64,000 nucleotides of DNA from Canna indica (Eukaryota; Streptophyta; Magnoliopsida; Zingiberales; Cannaceae), in contig CP136890.1 of assembly GCA_034359265.1 (NCBI GenBank), positions 27,632,501 to 27,696,500 on the forward strand, written 5' to 3'. Made by a program: the position numbers and the translations under genes. The notes under the pieces are model-generated. The model had not been told where the DNA came from. It worked only from the letters and a program-made list of their open reading frames with translations, and searched no databases. Positions 35,010 through 64,000 of the stretch are shown in pieces (position 1 is the stretch's first letter; the number at the start of each line of letters is the position of its first letter).

Positions 35010-35361
35010 TGAAAAGGGGGGGGGGTAAATATCCCCTTGGCTCTAATGTGGATCCGCTCTGGTCATAGAACAAAAATAAATATTGCAACACTTTCGACAC
35101 AACTCGTTTTAAACTCAAATATGTTACCTAATTAATTGTCTAATATTTAAATAAATCAAAACCCCTTTTTTCCTATCCATGATCTCTTCTCTCTATTTCT
35201 TTCGACCCTTCCCTTGCTCCTCACTCGTTGCCTTCATCCACCTTGGTCGGCCATCCGGCTGCAATCGGCTGCCCATCCACCGGCCCCTCCCTCTCCTCTA
35301 CCCTCTAGCACCATCCGAACTTATCATCAGTCGAGCGGCAACCAGGAGGACCAATAGAAGT
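35010..35361. other. Gene-free stretch with a G-run
   Basis: Contains a run of ten G near 35018, then pyrimidine-rich and GC-rich text. The open frame at 35179-35394 has no recognisable domain. No gene supported. Confidence 0.5.
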
Positions 35362-35847
35362 GGCAATGAGTCATGCCTGGACCGGCCCGGGTAGGCCTAT
35401 AGCTGGCCAGGTCGTGCCAGGCACAACTTGGATTTCTAGAGGGGTTGCCCTGCCCGGCACTAGGTTCGCCCCTTTGGGCTCGGGCCAACCCAGTGCCAGG
35501 TTGGTCTACTCCTAGGCTAGGCTTGGGTGGCACCAGGCTAGTCCGCGCAATGCTAGCCTAGCTCAGACATGGCAGCCTTGCATTTGAGTCAAGCTGTCAT
35601 GGTGCAGAGCTAGGCTAGGCTTGGGCGGCACCAGGCCTGGCCTGACGGGTGTCATGCTTAGCACAGCACGGACATGGGCCGTGCTCGCCGAGCATAGCTC
35701 ACGTACCCCAAGGGATGAGCCCAGCTCGACCCTTGGGCGCGAGCGTGCCATGCCTGGCTCGGTCCGGTTAGAAAAATTTTAGGTCGGATCAAGCACGATC
35801 CAATTCGGGTTGCGTACGTCACTCATGGATGGGCACGGCCCATTGCC
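35362..35847. mobile_element. GC-rich MITE-like element with inverted ends
   Basis: The left end GGCAATGAGTCATGCCTGG pairs with the right end, which on the other strand reads GGCAATGGGCCGTGCCCATC. The interior is full of GGCCCGGG and GGCACCAGGC repeats of the type seen in hAT-derived plant repeats. No target duplication was found, so the limits are provisional. The open frames inside are low-complexity. Confidence 0.5.
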
Positions 35848-36227
35848 GCCCCCACACCACACATGCAACGTTGGTTGGTGCAGCCAGCATTGCAATGCGT
35901 GGCTACCAGACGGTCAGCTCCGCATGGGCAACTGGCCATGCACGCGGCCAATCTAGCACAGGCTAGTGGCTACTGCGCAGCCCGCCTCATGCAGACTAAC
36001 ATCACGGCGTGTACGTACGGTCTGCTCACATCCTTGTTTCGCGGGGGTTGCGATGACTTCGCTACTCTCCTCCTTACTCGTTGTCCTGTCATCAGAAGTA
36101 AGGAAGAAGACCATGTGAGATCTCCTATCTCACTCACATAAAGCGCAACGGTCGATGATGAAGACCACCTCCTTGTGCAAGGCCTCTTCTTCCTCTCTCA
36201 CTAACTCCTCCCCCTTATCGTCTCCTT
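35848..36227. other. Gene-free stretch
   Basis: GC-richer sequence with a 92-codon frame (35863-36141) that shows no recognisable domain. Nothing else seen. Confidence 0.4.
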
Positions 36228-36694
36228 CCCATTAGTAGGGCTGTCCATTCGGTTCGAACCGAACCGAACCGAACCGAACAAGCTCAAATCGAAATTTTTT
36301 CTTTACCCAAACCGGAACCCGAACCCGAACCGAACATTTCCTAACCCGATTTAACCCGAACCGAAATAATTCGGTTCGGTTCGGTTTTCAACCCGAAAAC
36401 CGAATTTTTAATTAATTTGATTAAAAATTAAAAATTAAAAATAATTATTTAATACTTATTTACTTAATTCAGTTAAAAATTAAAAAAAAAATATTTTTTT
36501 AATTAATTCGGTTTTCGGTTCGGGTCGGTTCCCGAATTCCGGGAACCGAATCCGAACCGAAATACAAATTTTGGTTCGGTTCGGGTCAAAGAACCGAACC
36601 TACAATGGTTGAAACCGAACCGAACCGAAAATTTCGGTTCGGTTTTTCGGTTCGATTCGGTTTGAACCGAACAGTGGACAGCCCTACCGATTAG
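36228..36694. mobile_element. hAT-type MITE, 451 bp
   Basis: The element 36236-36686 has ends TAGGGCTGTCCATTCGG and, on the other strand, TAGGGCTGTCCACTG. It is flanked by CCCATTAG and CCGATTAG, an 8-bp duplication with one mismatch. The interior is packed with CCGAAC/GTTCGG repeats around an AT-rich core. No coding capacity. Confidence 0.9.
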
Positions 36695-37031
36695 TGGTTG
36701 TAATCATCCCACCACACCTTCAACCATTCTCCTGTCCAATCTCTACCCACTCTGCCCTCGTGTCTTTAGTAACTTCAATTTTTTTTTGGCTATTTTGCAA
36801 TAAAACCCTCCAAGCCCTTATTTGAAAAAAAAGTTGACCATTATTTAAAAAGTCAGCATTATTTTGTTTGTAATATTGCTATAAAACTATCTAACAATTT
36901 TTAATTTTTTAAACTATAATTTTCTTTTTAATTAATTTCTAGAGCTCTCTGTAATCAAAGATTGATGTATTATATATGAATTTTATTAAATAAATAATTC
37001 CTAAGTTAGTTATCTTAGAGTTGGTACTAGA
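36695..37031. other. Gene-free AT-rich stretch
   Basis: No frame, repeat or element was recognised. Confidence 0.4.
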
Positions 37032-38150
37032 CACTACTAGAAATTTTTTATCATGTAACGGCTAAAGCGGCCGCAACACAGTTGTCGAAGTGCTTCTACG
37101 ATGACAGAAGGTGGTCGCAAAAGTCCATCATAGAAATCATCGTTGCAAATAATCTACGATCCCAATGTGGCCATCGCGGGATATAATAACTACGAATGAC
37201 TCTGCGATGGCCAACGGGTGTCACAGTATTGATCACGGACTAACTACAACATGATGTTGCTGTCGTACGATATTAACTTTGCGACGACACTACGACCGCA
37301 AAGAATCGTCGCAAAGTCGTCACTAAATTATTTGCGACCGATGTACGCGACCAGTACGATACACTTTTTGCGGCGAAAGAGCAGTCGCAGAGCCATCACA
37401 TGAGCCTTTTATTTTTTATAATTTAAAAATTAAAATTTCCTTTTTACAACTATATTTAAAATTTCCTATTAATGACATCAACAGAGTAGACATCAACATA
37501 TCACAAATATACATCAATGGAATCATATATATCAAAATAAATTATTTACAACATATCCCATACATATATATATGATAATCAAACAATATCTCAAACATAT
37601 CCCCAAAAAAAGTCATCACTCGGCGAGATCTGGCGGGGGGCAACTGTGAGGCGAGAGATTGCATGGGGAGCGCATCACTTTGCGTCGACGAAGATGATGG
37701 CTCCGATATAGATGTCGTCATGCCAAATGATGGGGGGCTGGAGCACCAGGTATGGAGGATGTTATCTATCTAAGGTACTACACCACCTGCGTCACCTAAT
37801 GCCAAAGAGATGTCAACTATGTCTCGAATGCAGCTAAACTATTTGATGACGCAACTGAAGTGCATGGACCAGCAGAGGAGGTGGAGGTAGACGGCCCTGC
37901 GCCGTGCGACTGTAACAACGCCCGTGCATGGGCCGTTGTGCCTATGTCGTAAACACGATTATGGTCGACCCCCGCCACCTACATCCATGCATCAGCATCA
38001 AGATGATGTTGCGCATGATCTCCACCGTGCTGGGTCACCAACTAAGTATACGTGGACTTCAAAATAAATTTAATTTAATTAATTACCTAGTTAAATTAGA
38101 AATAAATATTGAAAGACTACTTAATTAAATATTTACTAGTAACGTCTCCA
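37032..38150 (+). mobile_element. CACTA (En/Spm-like) element end, degraded
   Basis: CACTACTAGAAATT at 37032 matches the CACTACNAGAAA terminus of plant CACTA transposons. It is followed by subterminal repeats containing TTTGCGAC, TCGCAAAG and GTCGCAG, in direct and inverted orientation, up to about 37400. A matching CTAGTAGTG right end was not found, so the right limit is approximate. GC-rich text at 37620-38030 may be remains of the coding part; no transposase motif was clear. Confidence 0.65.
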
Positions 38151-38541
38151 GCGTCCCACTAATGAGTTGCCCTCGGCATGTGCAGAAATAACGAAATGTT
38201 GACAGTGTGATAAAATTGAAAGAAATTGAAAGTTGAAGACCTCATTTGATACAAATAAAAAGATGAGATTAGATTAGGAAAATAAAGTAAAAATTGGGAT
38301 ATATTTTATAATTTACCCTAAATATAATGATGCAAGTTTGGCTTCATGGTTATGGAAACATTCCGCTACAGAAGTAGGTTAACTTTATTTAAATGGATGA
38401 TTAGTTCATAGTCAAGATTTAAAGAAAAATAAATGATTTTTGAACCTATTTAAGTCCCGCATCATATAATTTTACAAAAAGATTGAATTGATACCAACAG
38501 TTGCATTAGGGGCTCTGATATCTTATTTCTCACCACCACTA

Positions 38542-39009
38542 GTGCCCCCTAGGGGTGAGCGGGTTCGGGTACCTTGTATTTTTAAGGATACTCGAACCCT
38601 ACCCTATATAGTACTGATTCCTAAGTTTTAGGTTCGGACCCTACCCTGTTGGGATCTAGAACTAGACCCTACCCAGAACATGTGATGTAGTACAGATTTC
38701 GGGTACCCTGTTAGAACCTGTAAATGACAAGTTCCAAGGTACAAGTTTTGAGTACCCTATTGGAACTTGTACACTGGAACTTGTAAATGAACAGGTTACA
38801 AGGTATAGGTTCCGGATACCGATTTCAATTTTGATTCTGGGTACCCAATGTGTTGGACCTGGAACCGAAATTGATTTTAACCGATTCCTTAAATTTTTTT
38901 CTTGGATCATACACGAATTTAATTCTGATCTATCCACAACCTACCCTATTGGGTAGATTCCAACTGATTCCAAGTCTACCTGGTAGCCATGCACACCCCT
39001 AGTGCCCTA
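38542..39009. mobile_element. hAT-type MITE, 452 bp
   Basis: The element 38550-39001 begins TAGGGGTGAGCGGG and, on the other strand, TAGGGGTGTGCATGG. It is flanked by GTGCCCCC and GTGCCCTA (6 of 8 matching). The interior repeats GGGTACC and GTTCCAAGGTAC-type words. No coding capacity. Similar in size and organisation to the element at 36236, but with a different end sequence. Confidence 0.8.
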
Positions 39010-40187
39010 CTAGTGTCTTGCGAGCACACCATCGCCACCAATCTCGACTTCTACAAATTTACCTATGTGATTCCTTCTTTTTTAAGTTCCTTCAAAATGT
39101 GCTAGAATATCTCAGCCCCTTCTCGTCTCTTCCCTTATTCCCTACCGCCATTAGTGCCTTGCGATCACACCGTTGCCACTAACCTCAAACTACACGACTT
39201 TGGCTCTATTAGTTCCCTTAAGGACCTTCTAGATGGCCAAAGTATCACCCATCTTTTTTCTATCTCTTTTCTTCTCTCGGCAGAGTTCTAGACATATTGT
39301 TGGGAATTCATGGACATTGGTATTTTGGGAAGAGGAGACAAAAGGTTAAAGAAAGGTGTTATAAACTTGTTTGTGCTTAATATGTTGTCTTATTTTTGTG
39401 ATGAATATGTTATTTCACTAAATAGAATATTAAATAAAAAAAGTTATTAGAATAAAATTAATTTTGATTTTTGTAAAAATATATAAATTCCTATTTTGGT
39501 CAATTTGAAACAATAAGTTTGGAATTTTGATCGATTGCCAATAAAATTTCCTTTGAACATGAACCTTGGTGCAACTTGGTATTCTTTTGATTGTAATAAA
39601 AAATTTATGCTTGCTTGGCAAAAAGAAAAAAAAAACTTAAATCAACGTATCATCTCTATCAAAACAAGACCCTTTTCCTATAAAAGATTGCCAATGACTG
39701 GAATTTTCGAATTATATTCAACAACTAATAGAGTTTCCAGTAAATACAGACGCAAAAATAAATACTAGAATTGACAATGAACAGAGAAAGTTTAATGTGA
39801 CTAGTAAAGTGTGTTTGAAACTCTTGAGCAAAACAAATGTTTAAAATTCATAACTCATGAATCACTCCCTAGAATCCTTGTTTCATATTTAAACTGAAAC
39901 CGCTCAATAAATTCTCAACCTATTCCACATCCAACATTTTTTGGCTTGCCATATTCTATTATATTAAAAACTTTGTTCACATTATAAATTACAAATGGCA
40001 GATCACACAACTGAAGAAATTAAAAACATTGTACCAAAAAGAAGGGAGGAATATAATGCAATAGAATCAAATGTGATACAAAGTAACATGATCAAACAGT
40101 GGAGAGAACTCCCATAAGTCTACAGGGAACGAAAAAGAAAACAAAGGGAAAAAATACCTATCACAAATTTCTTCTTACAATAGAAAA
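39010..40187. other. Gene-free stretch, 3' flank of NUP155
   Basis: No recognisable coding sequence. The part nearest 40187 should contain the NUP155 3'UTR on the minus strand. Confidence 0.5.
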
Positions 40188-59325
<19,138 letters not shown>

Positions 59326-59640
59326 CAGAGATCTCCGGAGTGCGTGGCCGGAAACCCTAGGCTAGGAAGGGAGGGGAGGAAGAGCTCCAAAAAATCTAAC
59401 CAATTAAGCGATTAACCAAGTGAAGTCTAAAGAGGGAGAGGGGAAAAAGAAGCGAGCTTTTTCTTCACGAGCGAAGCGGCGGAGAGAGGGCGGAAAGGGT
59501 TTTTGTTGGGGAGCCGTACTTCAATGGAGACGAGTATTCAGTACCATATTTATTACCTGCGCTACTATTGGAAACTAATGGGGACCATCACGTAAAGTAG
59601 GGTGTGAGCGATGGGTATTATACCGAGTATGTGTCGAAAA
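59326..59640 (-). promoter_or_regulatory. NUP155 5'UTR and proximal promoter
   Basis: GC-richer leader upstream of the start codon with purine tracts (GGAGAGAGGG) and an AGGGTTTC word in the sense direction near 59350. No convincing TATA box. Extent is arbitrary. Confidence 0.4.
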
Positions 59641-60006
59641 AAGTTCTATTGGGGGGAGGGTTTGAGTTTTGTCTCGGGTCTCTTGGCGGGGTTTAGATTT
59701 GGCGTCCGCCGGCGAATCTAATTATTCATATCAACATTAATCTAAAAATATTAAGAAAATACAAAAGAATCATATTTTAATTCATCTTCAACGGCTGCAT
59801 CACTGCATGGGACAATCCACCGTGGCCTTGTTTGCTAGAGTTTGTTTTGATTGACATGAAAAATAATTTTTTATAAATATTTTTACTTTTTATAAATTAA
59901 TCTCATATATATTTCATTAAAAATATCAAAAAAAACGCTAAATATATTTTAAAAAATTAATTCATCGAAAAATTACATTTTTCATAAATTAATTTTTCAG
60001 AATATG
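59641..60006. other. Gene-free spacer
   Basis: AT-rich, no frame or element recognised. Confidence 0.4.
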
Positions 60007-60530
60007 TTTGATTAAGGGTAAATTACACTGATCTCCCTGAGATTTAGTGAAATTACACTGACCTCCTCTCTATTTGTCCAGGTCACACACCTCTCATGTA
60101 GCTAACGGTGTTACATGGAGTCCGTTAGTAATGTGATTTCTCTCTTATGCTCCTTGTTGAAAAATTATTGAAATACATGCATAAAATAATTGAATAAATA
60201 TTTTTAAAATAAAATTTTGAAATGAATTAATTTTATTTTTAAAATATTTTTAAAATAAAATTTTTGAGAGAAATAAAAATGACATAAGGGTATTTTTATC
60301 ATTTAAAATAAAAAAAACTGTAAATATTTCAAAAACATCATTAGTAAGCATGTGTAGTGCACATGACAGACACTACACTAATAATTTTCGTTAGAATAGG
60401 ATGTCTGTGACTCTTGTGTAATTTTTTACAAAACTCAGGAAGATTACAAGATAAAATTACAAATAGATGAGAGGTCAATGTAATTTCACTAAACCTCAAA
60501 GGATGTCAGTATAATTTACCCTTTGATTAA
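60007..60530. mobile_element. Mutator-type MITE, 506 bp, perfect 9-bp TSD
   Basis: The element 60016-60521 has inverted ends GGGTAAATTACACTGA and GGGTAAATTATACTGA, with arms of about 60-70 bp (TTTAGTGAAATTACA is shared). It is flanked by TTTGATTAA at 60007-60015 and 60522-60530. No coding sequence. End sequence and TSD length fit a non-autonomous MULE. Confidence 0.92.
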
Positions 60531-60856
60531 TACGAGTACTTTTTAGAAAATATACATCAAATAACCAATATATTATCAAGAACTTTTTCGGTCCTCTCTA
60601 ACGTTAGGGGTTCTAACGAACTCTTGCGAAGACTTCCCCTTCTCTAAAGTTATTGTAGAGGCAAATTTTGATCTCACAACTGTGAGTTTCAATTAACTGT
60701 CGTAAGTGGCTTTCTTCTTCCCGTTCTAGAGGTGTTTTGTTCTCAATGACTTTTCTTCAATGCAACAAGAACTTGTGCAGAGACAATTTCATGTGAGGCT
60801 TTGGTTTTTCGAAACATTTTCTTTTTGTGAGACGTTCTCCAGGATAGCAAGAACTT

Positions 60857-61771
60857 ATGCAGCGAGAACTTCCTGTGGAGACGTCTCTTCTTGTGATCTC
60901 TATGGCGGATGACCCATGTGCATCAGTGCAACAATCTATCACTTTTTGCAGAAGAAGGAATTGCGAGTTGAGGAATGTGTTATCGGTAAGGCCGGTGAAC
61001 ATGGTGGTGTTAAATCGAACAATGCAACAATTTTGGTGATTGGTGAAAGGAATTGAGTTTAAGAGATTGGGAGATAATCTTGTATTGTTTGAGTTTTCTT
61101 CCACCAAGGATGTGGACTGGGTTTTGGCAGGAAGGCCTTGGTTGTTTGAGAAACATCTTCTCCTTCTCCAACATTACGATGGAGTACTTCGGCCTTTCGA
61201 CATCCCTCTCCATAGGCTCCATTCTGGGGTTCGGGTGCTTGACTTCCTTGCACTCCTGGTTACTGAATCAGTTGAGGCGGCTATAGGTGTTGTGATGGGG
61301 GAATTGCTTGAAACTGATATCAAACGATGACCTTCTATGGGGCCCAATCTCCGGCTGCAGATTGTCATTGATACGACTAAGTCTCTACGGTGAGGTCTTC
61401 TTCTCCAGTTGGTTGCTTTTGGCACTTCTCAATGGTTTTGTGCTCAATATGAATGTCTTCCCACCTTCTACTATAAGTGTGGTCTTCTTGGACATGCGAT
61501 GGTGGATTGTGTGGTGGAGATAGTGAATGATGCAGATGGCGTGTCGTGTGTTGTGCATGGCTCAGGCGACTCACTAGAAACGCTGAGCATGCACGATGAA
61601 GGTCTGATTGCTATTAAGGCTGCTGTGAAGGGAAAGGCCTCTAATACCATTACTCAACATCCTATGGAGGCTTCAGATTCTAGCCGCCACATGATGATTA
61701 ACACAAATGATGTTGGGTTTGTGTCTTTGGCTGGGTCTTTATTGTTTGCACCAAGACGCCGATGTGGTTTC
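60857..61771 (+). pseudogene. LINE ORF1-like (DUF4283, zinc-knuckle) relic
   Basis: One reading frame runs through with only three stops. RPVNMVVLNRTMQQFW, then KGIEFKRLGDNLVLFEFSS and WVLAGRPWLFEKHLLLLQ, are the DUF4283 region of plant L1 LINE ORF1. Further on CLPTFYYKCGLLGHAMVDC is the knuckle, with its first cysteine replaced (FYY where FCY is usual). All three in-frame stops (near 61037, 61328 and 61388) are TGA, as expected from CGA or TGG after methylated-C decay. ORF1 is an RNA-binding protein. The relic is cut at 61771 by a solo LTR and resumes at 63229. Confidence 0.8.
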
Positions 61772-63228
61772 TATTGGCTTAAGGGTCTCTCTTAAGATTC
61801 GATCTTTATTTTGATGATAACATACAAGTACTTAATCCATATGTGAAGTTTTGAGTTCAGGTTGAGGTTGCGATAAGCATGCCAAATTCGTTCAAACGAA
61901 TCGAAAGAAAAGACCGTCAAAGAAACGGAAGAAGAAAACGTCAAGGAAAGGCTCGGGCTTAGATCAAGTAGAGATCATGTAATATACCTCTAGGATGAGT
62001 TTATCCCAAGCCAAATTGTAAAGTTATCTAAGTTAAAACTTGGTAACTAAACTCATAAAAAATGCATGTAACAAAATCAAGTAGAAGTCAGCCTCAGCCT
62101 GAGTTCGGTCGACCGGTCGGTTGATCGAACAAGGCAGTATCCTTGGCAGCAGCCAGTTTGGTCGACCGAATGATGCGAAGAAGTGGCAGTAGCCATTCAG
62201 TCGACCTTGCGGTCAACCAAAGTTAGTGAAGGAATCGCAGAAGACTACGTCAGTCGATCGGTCGATCGATCAATCGAAGCCAAAATTTGGCAGAATGCTC
62301 CTCGGTCGATCGGTTTGGGGATCACAAGTCGCGCGACCCTGGATCCACTGATTCGGTCGACCGATTGGTCGACCGAATATGGGATCAATAGATTTGCAAT
62401 AGTCGGTCGACCAAGCACTCACATAAGCCAACGGTCGCATTGGTGGTCGATAAGTCGGTCGATCGATTATCGACCGGCAAAGCTACCGAACGGTGTCAAC
62501 GACTATTTTTTTGCCCGTTGAACGTTTTGTTCGGGTGAGGGGTTATAAATACCCCACACCTAACTTTTTTAAACCTTCTTGGAGATTTCATTGAGCATTA
62601 AAGAAGTGATTTGAGCCTTCATAAAGATTGAATTGTTGCGCGCCCTTTGTTTTCGTTGATAACACTTTGCAAGCGCCTGCTTCCTTGCTTCCCTCAACTC
62701 TGCTGCAATTCCAAGAGTCATCTGCCTGCAAGTTGGAGGCCTGAAGGCTTGGGAAAGGAGCTTTGGTTCATCTTTAAATTCTTAAGTTCTTTCCATTGTA
62801 TTTGAAGTTTATTTGAAACTTATTTTTCCATCTGTAATAGTTGTTAGGTGTGCTAGGGAAACACTTAGGGAAAACTTTGTAGAATTGTATTTTGCCTAGG
62901 TGAATAGGATTGAGGTGTTCTCAGAGTGGTGAGAAGAGTATCCTCAGTGTATTCAAAGGGAAACATAATCTCTATAAAGTAGTGGTTAGAAATCCTTGGT
63001 GAGGAGCCAAGATAGTGGAGTAGGCAGTTGGTCGAACCACTATAATTATTCTTGTTTGCATTGCTTTCTTGTTTGCCTATCATTGTCATTAATATTTGAT
63101 CACGTCTACGGTTAAGAAACACTTACACTTAAGTTAAGTTAAAATTGAGTAAAAAGAAAAATATAGGAAACATAGGACAGACACTATTCAACCCCCATTT
63201 CTAGTGTCGGGTTTCACACAATAGTTTC
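61767..63228 (+). mobile_element. Solo LTR of the copia family, perfect TSD GTTTC
   Basis: The LTR 61772-63223 (1452 bp) begins TATTGGCTTAAGGGTCTCTC and ends TTTCACACAATA. It matches the 12696 LTR throughout, including the palindrome array (62106-62480) and TATAAATA at 62544. GTTTC lies directly on both sides (61767-61771 and 63224-63228). The terminal dinucleotides have mutated from TG..CA to TA..TA. With no internal region present, it is the product of LTR-LTR recombination. Confidence 0.95.
62106..62480. repeat. Palindromic GGTCGACC array in the solo LTR
   Basis: Sites near 62106, 62159, 62198, 62251, 62303, 62354, 62404 and 62454 are spaced 50-53 bp apart, except one 39-bp step after the short-form site at 62159. 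The same layout as in the 3' LTR at 19756. Confidence 0.8.
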
Positions 63229-63442
63229 CTCGGGTCGTCGCTTGTGACATCTTCAACGGAGTGGTTCATTTTTTCAACGGTCTGGAAGTAAAGGCAACAA
63301 GAGGTGTAGGCTAAGTCAACGACCACGTTGGATGATCGAGATATGTCTTTGCAGGAATTGAGGACAGTGCGACAATGTGTATCGATGGCAATGATGGATG
63401 CAACTACTGTGGAGGCAGTGGCTACGAGTCGGCCTTATTGGG
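63229..63442 (+). pseudogene. Continuation of the LINE ORF1 relic
   Basis: Sequence directly after the solo LTR TSD continues the LINE-like text interrupted at 61771. Short open runs but no named motif. It is cut at about 63443 by another LTR element. Confidence 0.5.
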
Positions 63443-64000
63443 TGAAATGGCCACACTAGAGGGGGGGTGAATAGTATGTTTACTAATCTTTTTGCCTAAA
63501 TTCGATTTTAATCATTCCTTTGGTTACTTAGGCAATTCACAATTTTAATATTAAATGCGGAAGCAATAAGTAAGACAATTAAGCAAACACAAAAGAAACA
63601 ATGCTAACAAAATGATTTATTGTGGTTCGGCCCCAATGTCTACTCCATTACCTAAGCACCCCGCTTAGGATTTTCAAACTAAGTTTACTAGATTAAATTG
63701 ATTCCCTTACACAGAGGACTTTGACCCGAAGAGTCTTACTCTCAACCTAAGGCACTTCCAGACCCGAAAGTCTCCGCCTTCTTACCGAGAGCACTATTCC
63801 ACCTCAACCCTAAGGGACAACTCAACTAATCCTAGTAAACTACATTTACACAAGTGGCTTTACACCTTCTACACCAAGGTAACCACTTACTCACAAGACC
63901 TAACACTAGGTCTTCTTGCAAGCTCAAATACAAAAAAATAAACAACAAAATACAACACAAAATGGAGCAATAAATCAAATAATAAAGTACTTAGCTCCAC
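63443..64000 (-). mobile_element. LTR retrotransposon edge, minus orientation, cut by window end
   Basis: TGAAATGGCCACACTAGAGG, followed by a G-run and TGAATAGT, is the reverse complement of a copia-type LTR end (ACTATTCACCCCC, CTCTAGTG). The family at 12696 has a comparable end (ACTATTCAACCCC, CTTCTAGTGT). The text GGTTCGGCCCCAATGTC, CTACTCCATTACCTAAG also recalls that LTR group. The right part lies outside the window, so length and integrity are unknown. Confidence 0.6.

Noticed and set aside
35179..36141. GC-rich open frames on both strands as genes
   Set aside because: Low-complexity repeats explain part of them, no domain or splice structure is visible, and overlapping frames on both strands are typical of GC-rich repeats.

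Overview
The window is a stretch of flowering-plant nuclear chromosome. Spliced genes with GT..AG introns of up to 5.9 kb, a plant-type CC-NB-LRR resistance gene, plant CAP-H2 and NUP155 orthologues and a dense nest of plant transposons all point there. The style of the proteins and repeats suggests a monocot, but the species cannot be named from the sequence alone. No RNA gene, CRISPR array or bacterial sequence was seen.

Three host genes can be supported. (1) A single-coding-exon CC-NB-LRR (RPM1-type) gene, 3820-6561 (+), with a probable 5'UTR intron. (2) A condensin-II kleisin gene, CAP-H2, 24075-30571 (-); I could thread 11 exons in phase to give 684 aa, with an E2F-type site and a telo-box upstream. 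(3) A nucleoporin NUP155 gene, 40188-59325 (-); 13 exons in phase give 1483 aa. CAP-H2 and NUP155 lie on the same strand about 9.6 kb apart and have independent upstream regions; there is no sign of a shared unit.

Layout. 1-3.3 kb: AT-rich repeats, a MITE-like element and a long-inverted-repeat element. 3.3-6.6 kb: the NLR gene. 6.7-23.3 kb: a transposon nest. It holds two diverged copies of a Ty3/gypsy-like LTR joined to a subtilase fragment. Copy one is split by a truncated LINE with a 17-bp target-site duplication (TSD). Copy two is split by a hAT-type element and by a complete but decayed 7971-bp Ty1/copia element, and is followed by a reversed copia gag fragment. 24-30.8 kb: CAP-H2, with a TRIM-like element in intron 8. 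31-39 kb: a solo LTR, a reversed LINE relic with an internal 184-bp duplication, hAT-type MITEs and a CACTA-like end. 40-59.4 kb: NUP155. Its intron 10 holds a nested stack that includes two hAT elements and a Pack-MULE carrying a WDR5-like WD40 fragment. 60-64 kb: a Mutator-type MITE, a LINE ORF1 relic split by a solo LTR with a perfect TSD, and the edge of another LTR element.

The most unusual signals are: (a) an array of palindromic GGTCGACC-type sites in the U3 of the copia LTR family, spaced about 52 or 41 bp apart, in which individual sites differ between LTR copies by exactly 12 bp; (b) the Pack-MULE with a WDR5-like fragment; (c) a hAT element whose target duplication straddles the boundary of another hAT element; (d) a roughly 390-bp stretch built from TTCAGCATGCTGAA-like palindromes inside that hAT element; and (e) a subtilase fragment linked to the same LTR end at two places. 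I found no clear novel multi-gene system.
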